A DNA stretch of 64,000 nucleotides from Azolla caroliniana. Lineage: Eukaryota > Polypodiophyta. The stretch spans positions 4,092,001 through 4,156,000 of the forward strand of contig JBHGNT010000016.1 in assembly GCA_043228905.1 (NCBI GenBank). The letters are read 5' to 3'. The notes beneath the pieces were generated by a model. It was not told the DNA's origin. It was given only the letters and a program-made list of their open reading frames with translations, and did no database searches. Shown in pieces: positions 10,863 to 23,308 of this stretch (its first letter is position 1; every line of letters starts with the position of its first letter). The position numbers and the translations under genes were made by a program.

Positions 10863-13689
10863 ACATCCGTGAGAGACCATTTGTGATCTATGAGGTGGGA
10901 TACATATTTATTTATTTTAATGACACAAGAGAGCGGTTGCGATCTATGACGTGGGGCCATACCCGTGGTGAGACAAAGAGAGTAGAATTTGTATGGTGTG
11001 TGTGTTTGTTGCATCTATATGTATTTGTGCATGTGTGTATACACATATTTGTTATAAAGAAAGTTTGAGGAACCACACGATGTCTTTTTGGCTATAACAA
11101 AAGTAAAATCCTTCACTACTCATTTAGCATCAAGTTGATCAAATGTTGCAAAAAGTGATGAAACATCTACTCTTGTGAAAGGAGATTGTTTTGATAGTTC
11201 CAAAAAGGCATATATAGGCATTTGGATGGAACTCCAAAATGACCACCCAAAAATACCATATTGAGGAAATGTTGTAAGTATCAACATTTAACAATGCAAA
11301 AAAAAGAAGCAATTGTTGTGCGAAAATGGCAAAATCTCTATCACTTTTACATTCATGTTAGAAACATCAAGACTTTTGCAAAATTTTCAAGCTTATGTTA
11401 ATGCCAATATTTTCAATAATAATTTGAGGGTTTCAGAAATATCGGCATTATTGATGGAGTGCTGATATTTTTGGTGGTATGGTAGTAAGTAATGTCAAAA
11501 ATATTGGCAATATTGAAGAAGTGTTGATATTTCTTGTATCTTTTTAGTAGTGCCACGCTTTTGCAATACCAAAATGTTTTTTGTCCTTCATACCAAGTTT
11601 TTGATATTTTTGGCATCCCAACAAATCGACAAAAAAATTAATATTGTAGAGAATTTCAATTGATACGTTGTTTACAACAACATTCATCATTTTTGTTGTT
11701 GTGCATTATTTGTGGAATTTCTTATTCACAATAGATTAGGAAGTGAATAGAAAACATTGTGAAGTGTATATACTCATTCTTCCATGAAAGGGCTTATTGA
11801 GCCACTTGGGATATCCACATTAAACAATGGATGAAATCTCTAGCTCGCAAAGAATGGATTTATCCCAATTGAAGAGTGCTTGTTGTGATTACAAGCAAGC
11901 TCAACAAGTGGTAATATACAAACTCGGTCACCTTGTTGACAACTTATCGTGCATTATTGATTATGCTCGTTAAGGATATGATCTAACCATTTTATTTGGG
12001 GAGGCCTAGAGTGAAGTTTGTTCACATTGCAATCCAAGCTCACTAGGGGTTGCCAAAAACTATGATCGCAATGATGTGGAGCATTAGGCCGGGATATGAT
12101 AGTATTGAGGCCAATATCAAACTTATTATTAACATGGATGTGTATTGATCTTAGATCTATTATCTTTGTTTTAATCCTTATCAATGAATATTGATTGTTA
12201 GTTAATTTAAACTAGGGTCCATCATTCTCATTGGTGAACAAGAGTGTGCCCATGAGGGGATGTTGAGGTGGTCGATGAAGCCTTTCCCCATATTCTCATT
12301 TATGTAATTCTAAAATACCTCAATATTGGGTTTTGAGATTTGGTAGATTGGTCGAATTGGCCAAGGAGTGCCTCAATGGAGGTCGACAGGGACAATTGTA
12401 AGGTCAACATTTTAAAAAACGATTCACATTCCTCTTTCCAATATATTTGCAAAATCTATATTTTATAAAAATTGGAGTGGATGAAGCAATCATAAGGTTG
12501 ATATTTTGGCAAATGAGCAACACTCTTCACTTTTAACACATATATATGAAGTACTTATATTTCACTAAATGGAAATCAAACATAATGGGTTCCTGAGAGT
12601 TGGTAGGCATGACGAGGAGGGCATGCATTTGAACATGTTGAGTACCACACAAAAATGGAATTGCTTCACAAATAAATATCTAGATAAGCTTTGTGCACGA
12701 AACTTTGGTCTAGGGATGGGCTCAGAATAGTAAGAGCCAATGGAACATCGCTTTGAAAAGGGCTCATGAGGACAACAATGGTTGAAACGAAGATATGGAA
12801 AGGGCTCATGGAACTAATAGATGTTGAATCATTAGCTTGGAGAGGGATCACAGAAATAGGAGCAAACATTACATTGGTTCCAAGAGATCTTGTGGAATGA
12901 GCATGTTGCATCATCCCAAAGAGGGCCCTAAAAAAATAAAGGCATCAAAGCATCAACTTTAAGAGGAATTGTCAAAATACATTCCCCTCCCCTCAAGTGA
13001 GCTCGTGGAGACAGGAGTGATCAAAACATCAATATAAACAACGTCCACAAAAAAATGAGTGGAGTTAGACTAGGGTTGGAAATATTCCTAGTAGTGTTTG
13101 ATAGAATGAGCTCTTAAATCCCAAATTGGCTTGTGGTACCTTATCCATGGTAAACAAAAAATGATATGATGACATGGAGATACAAACTAGTTACGCGAAA
13201 TCTCATTGTCATATGAGGTAACATCTAGTATCAAAAGGACAACCTCTTGTGTAATTGCACTGAAGGAGAGCAAGTGATCATCAATTACCTCAATCGGGAC
13301 ATGAGCATGGTTTTTTTTCCATGACCAAGATACATGCCTAAGGAGTGTATGTGGTGTTGATTACATAAATGTACACCCAAAAGCTACGTTCTAGAGGATT
13401 TAGAGGTCATTATCAACCTGCATGGTGGGCTTGAAAATTGGAGTAGAACCAATCATTGGTTGTGAGTCTAGATAGTAATATGGCAAGGCTCCAACAACTA
13501 GAAATTTTTATTTCTCGACCACTTTACAAGTATAAATTATCCACTTATGTCTTTATGGACAAAAGCTTGTGATGCCCATTTAGTAGTTGACCTCTACATG
13601 TATTGTAATGCCATAAGATGAAGAGATGTGCATAGAGTAAACTTTGTCAACGAATATCTAATAAGTGGAAAGGATATATGAGTATGTGG
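10863..13689. other. Non-coding or deeply decayed repeat DNA
   Basis: No open frame has recognisable motifs. The part from about 13.2 kb probably continues the decayed gypsy pol noted next, but too many breaks remain to assign domains. Confidence 0.4.
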
Positions 13690-13955
13690 GACTAATTATT
13701 GAGTAGTCGAGAGAAGTTCCTAGGATGAATAAAGAACATTTTGATAAGCAACGTTGGCTTCCCTCTAAGAGGATAGAAGAAGGGGATTTGGTATTGGTTA
13801 TGGAAATAATTAGGATAACCAACATAAGCTCATACAAAAAAAGATCAAAGCACTGGTCCAATTCATAGTTTTAATGCTACCACCTATATGAGCTAGACAA
13901 GGATGTCTTTAGAGTGCCCATTGTTGGAAGAAGGGTTAAGATTTTCATGAAACGA
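13690..13955 (+). pseudogene. Ty3/gypsy integrase C-terminal relic
   Basis: Across several frames the DNA reads FDKQRWLPSKRIEEGDLVLV, then KKRSKHWSGPI, then ELDKDVFRVPIVGRRVKIF. This is the order seen at the C-terminus of gypsy integrases (IEEGDWVLVYD ... KRWFGPY ... ELDGT ... VAGKR). It resembles the same part of the gypsy element at 35.8-36.2 kb, so it may be an old copy of that lineage. Stops and frame changes show it is dead. Confidence 0.45.
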
Positions 13956-14466
13956 CAAGACAAAAGCCAAGAGGTTACTATTGATTTGGAGGATGAGAAT
14001 GAAGTCCAAGATGACACCGAAGAAGACACGTCAACGAAGCATTATCCATCCCAATATTTGACACATACCAGATAATGTGTAGGTTTTGTGTGTATGGATA
14101 TTATCACATGGTTAGAAGTTGAAAGTAGCTGACGTCATTGGACCTAGATAGATTAAGGAAACCTAAAGTGATGTTTGTTCAAAAGTAAGTAGGTGAAAGG
14201 AAATATGATGAAAGCATGCAAGTTGAACGAGTTAAAACATAATTCTCTTAATGTAGAGGTTACATGTTTGAATCTTGCATTAAGTAGAAATCAATATCCA
14301 ATGTAATTGTACTTGAATTGGAGAGCAATCATAAAGAGTAGAATTGGAGAATGGTGATTACTTGGTTTGGCATTGAAAGTTACATAATTAGAAATTATTT
14401 AAACTAGAAAACTTAAGAGTCTATTCCTAATCAATAGACCAAATTAAAGTAAAAGAAAGGTGAATA
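13956..14466. other. Non-coding, no recognised feature
   Basis: AT-rich DNA without supported features. A weak B-box-like TTTGAATCTTGC near 14269 lacks a convincing A box. Confidence 0.4.
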
Positions 14467-15519
14467 CAGTAGACATTCGGTTAAGTGCGTGCCCACATAA
14501 GTGCACCATTCTATTAAGTGCGCTTTTTTTAGTGGTCGAAATCCGGATCAAAAAAATTACATTGTTTCATGACGAAATTACATCAAACCAAGTTAAAACT
14601 ATGTTCCAAACATTCAGAAAACAAGGAAAGGAGCTTCTGTGGGTATGTCTATGTGTGTGTTTACGAGTACAAGGACATCCCACAAGTTTAGTCACACAGG
14701 AACCAAGAAGTGTTATGGTAACGAGAGCGAGTCCAAACATTAAGAAAACAACGAAAGGAGTTTCTGTGGGTATGTCATGTGTGTCATGTGTTCTACATGT
14801 GTGTGTGTGTGTGCGTGTGTTACGATTACAAATCTGTGATTTTGATTCTTGATTAAAGAACATAAGCAAAGAATGGAAAACAAATCTTGATGATCATGAA
14901 TATAGTCAAGTTTTGTAGCAATTGGCTGTGAACGTGAGCTCTCCTTCTCCACGCGCAACATATCCATTTGTTCTCCTTCTCTTTCTGTGTGTGCCTGTAT
15001 CACATCTGTGTGTGCTCTTTTCTTGCATGAAGAAAGCCTCTCTCCCTCCTCTCTTTCTGTGCATCTTGTTTAGATGACAAAAGTTGTAGTTGGTGATCTA
15101 TCTGTTGCTCCCCCTCTCTCTTTTTTTTGTCTCCTCCATCTCTACATACTTCAATTCCTCAAACTTGCTGCCACTAGGAAGAAAACGCAAGAAAAAATCC
15201 CATCGCATGATGCATCCAAGGAAGCTCATTAGGTTTGTTGCATAATGGATGTATTTCTCAGATGTAGCAAAAAGACAAATACCATCTAGAACCGAGAAAG
15301 AAATTGAAGAGTGTGTATGGTGAAACTAGAAACATTTTAGGTTAATTTAACACATAAATTGATCACTTTTCTTATAAAGAATTGTATGATTAGCATACAG
15401 AAGGAAAATATTTCAGAAAACCCTAAAAATTTCCAAAAAACCCTAAAATGTTTCAGAAAACCCCTAAGTGCGCACTTCTTCCTTGCGTTCAAAGTGCGCA
15501 CTTAACCGAATGTCTACTG
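14467..15519. mobile_element. pogo/Tigger-like non-autonomous DNA transposon
   Basis: A perfect 23-bp terminal inverted repeat begins CAGTAGACATTCGG (14467-14489) and is mirrored at 15497-15519. The 1053-bp element is flanked on both sides by TA (14465-14466 and 15520-15521), the duplicated target of Tc1/mariner/pogo elements. CAGT ends also match the plant Emigrant/Lemi1 pogo group. Subterminal AAGTGC motifs repeat near both ends. Inside is an imperfect direct duplication of ~45 bp (about 14606-14650 and 14731-14775). No transposase is coded. Confidence 0.8.
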
Positions 15520-15816
15520 TATTTATATAGATTGGATCATAGTATGAACCATGCGTACCATTCGTGTTCGAGAATGATTCAATCATTCGAGAATGATAAA
15601 CACTCTCGAAGAATGATAAATACCATACTTTTGGATAAATGGTTTACTATAAGGTAAACATTTTTTCACGGAAATTTTTTTTAAAAATTGCAAAAAAAAA
15701 ACATATTACCTTCTTAATAACAATATGCTTTTTTTCGTAAATTCTAATAACAACTACCCAAAATGCCTAGTCTCCAAAAAAATCCTCAATGAGGTGTTAC
15801 ATCAAAACGAGCATTC

Positions 15817-16152
15817 CTAATCTTCATTCAAGGTGATATCATCATCTTCAAAATCATCATCCTCATCTTGTGCATTATCATCAAGATAAGACATCACATT
15901 GGTGAGGCTCTCATTTTCATCAACTTCTTGTGCTTCTTGTTCACTTTGCAACACCAATAATCGTTCTTCATCATTTTCTTTCTCTATCATGTCAATAGTA
16001 ACCTCAATAGGATTGAAACCTCTTTCTTTAATCCTCTTAAGAATACGAAGATTTGTGTGCAAAAAAACCAATTTTTGCACATGATTTGAACTCAATCTAT
16101 TTCTCCTTTTAGTATGTATTAATGAAAATGTACTCCAATTCAGAAATTTCAT
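15817..16152 (-). pseudogene. hAT transposase C-terminal fragment
   Basis: A 111-aa frame contains NWSTFSLIHTKRRNRLSSNH and VQKLVFLHTNLR, the conserved block just after the hAT dimerisation core in plant hAT proteins, then a Glu/Asp-rich tail. The catalytic DDE part is absent, so it cannot transpose itself. Its position inside 8-bp-flanked ends supports the assignment. Confidence 0.7.
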
Positions 16153-16390
16153 GATGAAATTTCATCACAGAAATTTCAAAAATTTCATGATGAAATTTCA
16201 TCACAGAAATTTCAGAAATTTCAATCAAAATTTCTGAAATTTTAGTGATGATTGAAATTTCAGAAATTTTAATCATCACTGAAATTTCGTTGATGAAATT
16301 TCATCACAGAAATTTCTGTGATGAAATTTTTGATTTTTTAGCACAGAAATTTTTGATTTTTCAGCACAGAAATTTCATCACTGAAATTAA
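16140..16390. repeat. GAAATTTC palindrome array
   Basis: About 250 bp is built almost only of the palindrome GAAATTTC in both contexts CATCACAGAAATTTC and AGTGATGATTGAAATTTC, giving many overlapping inverted repeats. It lies inside the hAT element and could fold into a long imperfect hairpin. Confidence 0.8.
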
Positions 16391-16694
16391 AACCATATTT
16401 CTACACTAAATATACCTGAAGGTTGAATGCACTCTGCAGAATCGCAAATCGTTTGAGGCTAGGTTGTAGAGGAGAAGAGAGCGTAGCGTTAGTGCAGAGG
16501 AAAAGGGAGAAAAGAGGGAAAAATTGAAAAAAATTGAAAAAAAAATGAAAAAAAAAATGAAAAAAATGAAAAAAAAAACACACGAATATTTGCATATCAT
16601 TCATGTTCGTTTTCCAACGTATGAAAACGAATGATATGGCATACGAACACGAATTTTACGTACTATGGATTGGATAGAAGAACCCGTTCCTCCC

Positions 16695-17060
16695 GACCAC
16701 CCTTGAGCTATGATCAAGACATAGCTAGCCTACCACTGAGGTTCTGTACTCATGGATATTAGGATGACTAGTACCTTTCGAATAGGTAACACGATCATCT
16801 AGCCCACACCATTGGGGTCAGCCTTCGGATTTAATGTGTTTTATGAGGGTAGCTAGGCCTCATATTTATACTTATTCCTAGGGCCCTTGAATAGATGTGC
16901 TTTTGAAAAAGACTCTCCATTAATTGGTTTGTAAGATCATGATAGAGAGCATGCAACTATCCTTCCTTCTATCCAATCACATTAGTCCCTTTCTAACATT
17001 AGTGAACATACCCTTCACTTATGTAAATATTTATGACCTACCCTCACCTACATTATGTGT
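16695..17060 (-). repeat. Dispersed repeat, copy 1 (LTR-like, with TATA box)
   Basis: About 70-80 percent similar by eye to 34952-35340 over its whole length: shared GAGCTATGAT, GACATAG, GGATATTAGGATGA, TATCCTTCCTTCTATCCAAT and TAACATTAGTGAACATACCC. On the minus strand both copies carry TATAAATATGAGGC at matching positions, which suggests a promoter of an LTR or similar retroelement. No internal coding region adjoins this copy. Confidence 0.6.
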
Positions 17061-17678
17061 GCTGTGTGCATATAAAAAGAATGACAAAATACATAGATTC
17101 AAGGAGGAATTATATATATTGCACTAGATAATTGCGATTTGTTTTCTTCCTTATTCACTCATCTCTCTCTCTCTCTCTCTCATACAAAATGTGCAACTTA
17201 TATGTCCTCAATAGTGGATCACTATCCTATTATTGAGCTTTAATGACCTATTTCTGAGACACATCACCGTTTGTCATATTATCATATACTAAACTAGTCC
17301 ATCATTCAATCTCATGTGAGTACTTGCGGCAGAATGTGGAGTCCAATAATCCCTGTTTGTATCTTCTTAGACCACATGTGTTTACAACCTCATGAAATAT
17401 CAGATCTTGTACAACGATTCCAAAATGTCAATAGTTCTTCTTTGGGGTAGCCAGCATAGTAGTAGAATCTTGCTACTTTCATTGGCCCGAGTAGTGCCCC
17501 AAATAAAATGAAATGGAAGTGAAACTTGGAGGGAATACTAATGGTTTTGAGTTGATGCACTACTGATGTCGTGTTGTGGCACATGCGTTTGGAAACTGTG
17601 GCCGTAGAGCAGCACGGATTTCTTTTGATCGGCCGGCCGACCGACATAGATGTCACCCCAAGTCTTATTTCACTTCAT
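17061..17678. other. Non-coding DNA upstream of the BPC promoter region
   Basis: Contains a (CT)n tract at about 17163-17180 and no supported coding sequence. Confidence 0.4.
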
Positions 17679-17742
17679 CCACGTGGCTAGTGCATCCACG
17701 TGGGATCGGGTCCACGTCATCGAGTGGAACGTGTCCACGTCA
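17679..17742 (+). promoter_or_regulatory. ACGT-core (G-box) cluster
   Basis: Two perfect CCACGTGG palindromes (17679-17686, 17696-17703), two CCACGTCA hybrids (17712-17719, 17735-17742) and an AACGTGT lie within 64 bp. G-box and ACGTCA elements are bound by plant bZIP and bHLH factors. The cluster sits directly before a long (GA)n tract, as in a promoter plus leader, and is most simply the promoter of the BPC gene downstream. Confidence 0.6.
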
Positions 17743-17758
17743 TCATCGAGTTGAGATG

Positions 17759-17760
<2 letters not shown>

Positions 17761-17807
<47 letters not shown>
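17761..17807. repeat. (GA)n microsatellite in the presumed BPC leader
   Basis: About 23 GA units. BBR/BPC proteins are known to bind such repeats, so self-regulation is possible (inference). Confidence 0.9.
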
Positions 17808-17810
<3 letters not shown>

Positions 17811-20800
17811 GAAGAAACGACAGAGAGAGAAGATTGAAGAGAGACAGAGGTTTCATGGCAGCTCAGGTGTCGCGGAGCAGTTAATTGACTGTGTGTGTGT
17901 GTGTTTGTTTTGCTCTGCAAACTACACATTTCCCGTTTCTTTGTGGAATGCTGGACGAACTCGTTTTTAACTATGTTTATTGTCTCAGATCCAGATCCTC
18001 AGATCATGGCGAACAAACCCAATTTTACAATATTACCAGGTTCTCTCTCTCTCTCTCTCTCTAACCTAACACATTGCTGTGACAATGTTTCTGCTGTTTG
18101 TCGCTGTTGCTGTATGGTAAACAAATCTCTCAAACAGTTTGATCCATGGTTTCGAGCCTATCATAGAACTATTTTGTAAACTCAAAAAACAAGAAACACC
18201 GTTTGTTAGCTTCCCTGTAAACATGTTTTCTTGCATTGTTTTCAAACATCTAATTCTTTAACAAAGAATAAGGCTCTAGTGCTATCCATGTTTCATTCAA
18301 TGTTTCAAATGTAACAAATGAACCTCTACCCTTGAAATCTTCTGATTTTTCTAGGAATTGTTTGTCTTGCTGATAATGTCGCAAGAACCCATTTGTCAGT
18401 ATGATGATGGCCCAACAAGTCTGCTTGAGGGGGGTCAGGACACCTGGCATTCCTCAAATATGTTGCTTCCTTGCATCCCATATGCAATGGTTATGTGAAT
18501 AAATATATGTTTCCATCCCCATTGGTTGCCCATCTTGGACCATGGTCAGGGAACGTGATCCACCTCCACATTAACCAAATTGCCTTGGATATTCAGGGTT
18601 GGGGATTTTTCCTTCTTTTGCAGATGGTGGCTGTATGTAACCATGCATAAAAGTTGAAATATTACCTCGTACTGGTGTCTTGAAGGCAGGTTCTTTTGAA
18701 GAAGTCACTTGTTTTGTTCCTTGGAAGATTTTTTGAGTACTTCCTAACTGATCTTGTATTATGGTCCGTCGAATCTATGAGGCATGTCAAGTGTAGTTCT
18801 AAACAGCATGTTCTCACTATCTTCGTATTCTTCCAATATTCCTTTTTCAACATCGTGAGTTGGAATTTTCAACTCTATCTATACTTTTTGTCTTGCTTGA
18901 ATTATGCTCTAACTTCTGAAGATGTATTGCGAATGAACCACAAGCCTAGCACCTTCAGAAAGGTGATGGTGGTCCTGATAATTAGACTGCATAAACCAGC
19001 TTGAACAACGTTGAGGTGGTGTTAACTTGTTTATGCTTTATCATCTTTGACCCACTTTTTGATAACTATTAAGAATACTTGAAGCCAGAGAGGGTAAGGT
19101 AAGTGAAAACCTTGGCACCTCGCTGGTATTGTTCGTATTATTCCAACAAAATCGGGTATTTACAATAGCAATCACGGTCCCAGCCCAGTCTCTCTTCGAA
19201 GAGTGAGCATGACTCCACAGTTGAGCTGCAAACATCCAACATTTGGAACTCTAATTGACATAAACCTTAATTTCTGTAAGGTAATGAATAGACACAAGAA
19301 ACTTTGTCTCCTCAGAAGTCCTATTGACCAAGAAAGAAGATAAAAGGTCCAAAAATTCTACAGAAAAAACAAGGAGAGATTGCTGCCCATTTCATAAGTG
19401 TCATCTCTTTTGAAATTTCTCACTTTTGTGTCCCATACCACTTTCTTATGTTAGAAACTGTAATAGTAGGGAACATAAAAGCAAATCAGTTTTTTCTGAC
19501 ATGAGTTAGCTGTTAAATTATAATATGCCACTTCTTTTTCTCGGTTTCAGATACAGCTTCATAATTATTAGCATTAGTTTTTTTATCCCCTGGGTACACA
19601 ATTGTCCAGTTCTAATTCCATTCACCTATTTCCATTGTGTTGGATATCACCACTCCCAAAACAATTATCGAAGTGAGCATATATACTGAACCCAGACCCT
19701 AGGTTGTGATACCATGCTAGAATTGACCTCATTCTCTTACAATAACTGCTGATATGCAAATGCTAAACTTCAAAACACATACAAATGCCTTAATCCACAG
19801 GTATCTATAGGTACATGACACAACGGCTAGAACAAACCTCGTTCACACATGACAATTGCTGATATACACACTAAACTTCTAAATATATACAGTTACTTTA
19901 ATCCATATGTATCCAGATTCCAATAAATTTGAATGGGTTCCAATTTTTCAATACCATTTCATCAAATACTTTGGGTTATCTTACTCCACAGGTAATTCTT
20001 TCCTACCAATGTGCTGGGTCAATTAATTAAATGTGCAAGTGACAAAACAATCATTTAACAAGTACCAAATTTCTGGTCTTGATTTGCATGAAATGTCTTT
20101 TCAAATGGTGCCAATAGCGAAACAAAGAATTACTGACATTTAATTACATTATTTGTTTTGTTGATGATATCTTTGTATGTGGTCTCCAAGTTTTCCAATT
20201 GAATGTGTATTGATTTGAAATACAAACATTTTTAAGCGATTAAAATGTGTTTCTTCATGCTGAAGTTTTTTTATGTAAAAAATCTATGCAAGAATGAGAA
20301 AACACATGGGAATCACCAGATCAATAGAAAAAAAGGTTTATATACCTCTTATTATGTAGAAAAGTTTGGTTTGATGTAGCATAGAGCAACAAAATAAGTT
20401 TTTCTCTGAAATATAAAACAACACATTAGTGCTAAAAAAGAACTGTAAGAGAAAACAAATGTTGTAGGAATTGAGAACTGAAGTATATGGAAGAAAAATA
20501 AAATGTTATGCTGATTTGTTTTTGCGGGAGTAAGAATTATTATATACGTGCATGCATGTGTATATTCTTGATAGTTATTATTATTATTATTATTATCTCT
20601 TTTTGACTATGATCATAATACACATGTGAATGCATATCTGTGTGTATATATGATTTCTTGATGATTTTCTTTCTTTTCATCTGTCTGTCTCTGTTTTTCA
20701 ATCTTTCTAGAAGAAGCTATGGATTTTAAAATGTACAAGGGCTTTCCTAACAACTTTATCTCTTCAAAGAAGTCATACTAAAAAGGAAAAACATCCTTGT

Positions 20801-23308
20801 CTTTTCTATGCTTGCATTATTCTTAATTTCTTCTAGCATCAATCATGTAGAGAGCTCCTTGAGGTTTGGACATTCTTCACCATGTAAAACCATTAATTTT
20901 GAGATCGTGTATAGGGCCAAAGACCAAAGAATCATAGCCTGTGAACCCATTCCTCATTCTGTACATGATGCTAGTAATTTATTTGCTATATAAATTTGAT
21001 AATTTAGTAATAAACTCAATTACCACATATGTAAGTGTACATGGCTATTTTTTCTTGCCAGAGACTCATTACTTGATTATCTCTAGAAGTAAGGTGATTT
21101 TATGTGTTTGAAGTACGCCTGATGATTGGAGTTACGACCCAGGTCCAACATGCAGGTTTAGTTGGAGTGAAAAGCGTCACTATGGAATGATAAAATAAAA
21201 AATTGAACTGGACGATGGTGAATCCCAAGGGTAAATGTTAATATGGTCATTAACATGAAGGGTTTAGGATTTCAGAAGCTTGGTTTTAAGCAGAGGGTTT
21301 AGGGTTGTTTATTCACTCTTGGGGGTCCGTGTGCAAAAACCTATATAGCGACTTGCTGAAAAAGCTTCTAAACTCCAAGCTTTAGGGACGTGGGTATAAT
21401 ATTCTGTTAAATCTTCTAAATTCTTACACTCTTCCCAAACATACTTTTAAGTATTATGAGTTGGGAAAAAGCTAGTTATTGGTAAAGATGTTAATCACTA
21501 TCCTTGAAGATTATCGTGCTAGATTCAGTGCACTTCTTGGTAGTCTTGAGAAGCATATAATCCAGAAATTTGGCAATGTCTGAACTGTATGACTGATTGC
21601 AAGGAAAAGAACACAGCATATGGCAAAGGATTTGTTATTTTATGACCTGGGATGTATTTTCGTGCATTGATGACATGAATTAATATGTTCTTTGTTATCT
21701 TGCAATTCTTGAGCTAGGCACTTCATGTTAAGTTTGCATATAATTTCCTTACTCCTTATGCGTAGTTCATGTTGATTTCCTCAAAAGGACCTGTTTTCTC
21801 AAGAATTATATGTCAAGACTTTCCCATTTATAAATTTACTTTGATAGACCTCTTTTATTTGTTGCTTTATACTCCCCATGATTCCTATCACTTCCACTGC
21901 AGGCATGGGTGTTTTAGTAATGTTGGTACTTATAATTAGGCTAGTTAGCAGATTTTGATGGATTTCAATACAGGTAATACGAGCTATATTTCTTTGCCAA
22001 AAAGAAAGATACAGATTAAATTTGCACTCAGTTCTTCCTGTGTGCATTTTGCATTTTGTCTATTTTGACTAGAACTCCCTTTTTCCTTTCTACTTTTTCT
22101 TGCTCTTGTTTGTTTCAGAGAAAGTATGGGTTACATTAACTGTGCGAAAAAATACTTTGGAATCACCACTTCGCCCAATGATTTCCATTTCTGCACAAAA
22201 TGAGCTATTACAAACTGGAAGAAAATCAAGTACCCAAAAGAGGTGCAATGAAAAACATACAACAAATTAGCACCCAAAACAATGCAACCAAAATATAACT
22301 GAGAAGATAAAGCGAATTGGTGTAACTCCCCAGAATCCCCAGAAATAGCCTAATTCATGAGAACCAGTTGAGTCTAGAAATTGAAGCATCATCCTCCATA
22401 ATGATTGAAATAATTCATAGATCTTTCTCTTTCTCTTCTTTCAAGGTTTTCACTTATAAAGGTTTGGAACATTATTCTACAGCTTTTGTCATTTCAGTGA
22501 TAGTTGTCAGAAACCAACATAAAATAACTAAAATGTCAAATGGGTGAAATGCCTGAAATATTTCACCAGCACTGTAATGTTTTGCCCTGTCATCGATTTT
22601 TTTGGAAGTGTTTATCTAGCAAAGGTTGATGATTTTCAGTCTAAAGAAATATAATGTAGTTTAAGTTATGTAGATGGATATGTGAAGTTCATGTATTAAT
22701 GAGGAGAACCAGCACTGAAATGTTTTGCCCTGTCCTCAATTTTTTCGGAAGTGGTATCTTCAGCCTAAAGAAATATCATAAACTTGAGTTATGTAGGTGG
22801 ATATAAGAAGTTCATATATGAAGGATTAGATAATGAGGTCAGATGTTGCATGATAATGGCCTCAAAATCTGCATAATAAGTGCTATGTTCTTTGGTGTGT
22901 CTATAGTATTTTAAGTATATGAGTGGTCATTTCTAATGAAAGATATGCAAATTTTCATGTAGATCAAAGTTCAAATTTGGAACTACATCTGTTCTAAAAG
23001 GTTTATATGGCGCTTGACCAAAGAGCCAATACAAAATAGGCTTCGGCCTTGGCCCTTGGTAATTGTAACTTGTAAGTCCTTTGTAACTGATTCTCTATTG
23101 CATATTAAACAGAATCTTCCCTTATCTTCACAGCAATTTCGAATCTCATACTTCTCTCATGGTTCAATTGTAAACTAAAAATTGTTCTAAATTTGGGTTG
23201 TATCTTTGCTTCCAGGGTTTTCCAGGATCTCCTATGGAAACATAGTTTTCAAGTATTCAAGTCATCACTAGTAATTAATAATATCTATCCAAGTAATACT
23301 TGTTCCTA
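17808..23308 (+). other. Presumed 5' leader exons and long intron of the BPC gene
   Basis: No protein-coding segment is recognised across 5.5 kb. Splice-like sites include donors CTCAG|GTGTCG near 17865 and ACCAG|GTTCTC near 18040, an acceptor GTCTCAG near 17987, and an acceptor TTTGCTTCCAG just before 23218 that would start the last exon about 90 bp upstream of the BPC ATG. BPC genes often have introns in the 5' leader; this exon layout is inferred. A short ATG frame near 18006 could act as an upstream ORF. Confidence 0.35.
22566..22830. repeat. Imperfect ~145-bp tandem duplication
   Basis: Two adjacent copies share ACCAGCACTG, ATGTTTTGCCCTGTC, TCAATTTTTTCGGAAGTG-like, CTAAAGAAATAT and GTTATGTAG-TGGATAT blocks in order, with small indels. 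It lies in the presumed BPC leader intron. Confidence 0.7.

Larger units (their letters stand above)
15538..16667 (-). mobile_element. hAT transposon, defective
   Basis: The 1130-bp element is bounded by an exact 8-bp duplication GATTGGAT (15530-15537 and 16668-16675), the hallmark of hAT insertion. The ends are inverted: CATAGTA at 15538 and TACTATG at 16661-16667, with a second shared inverted block ATTCGTGTTCG just inside. It carries a minus-strand fragment of hAT transposase and an array of GAAATTTC palindromes. Confidence 0.85.

Noticed and set aside
17576-17884. Plus-strand 102-aa frame across the G-box and GA repeat
   Set aside because: Its ERERER stretch is (GA)n and the rest is promoter-like DNA.
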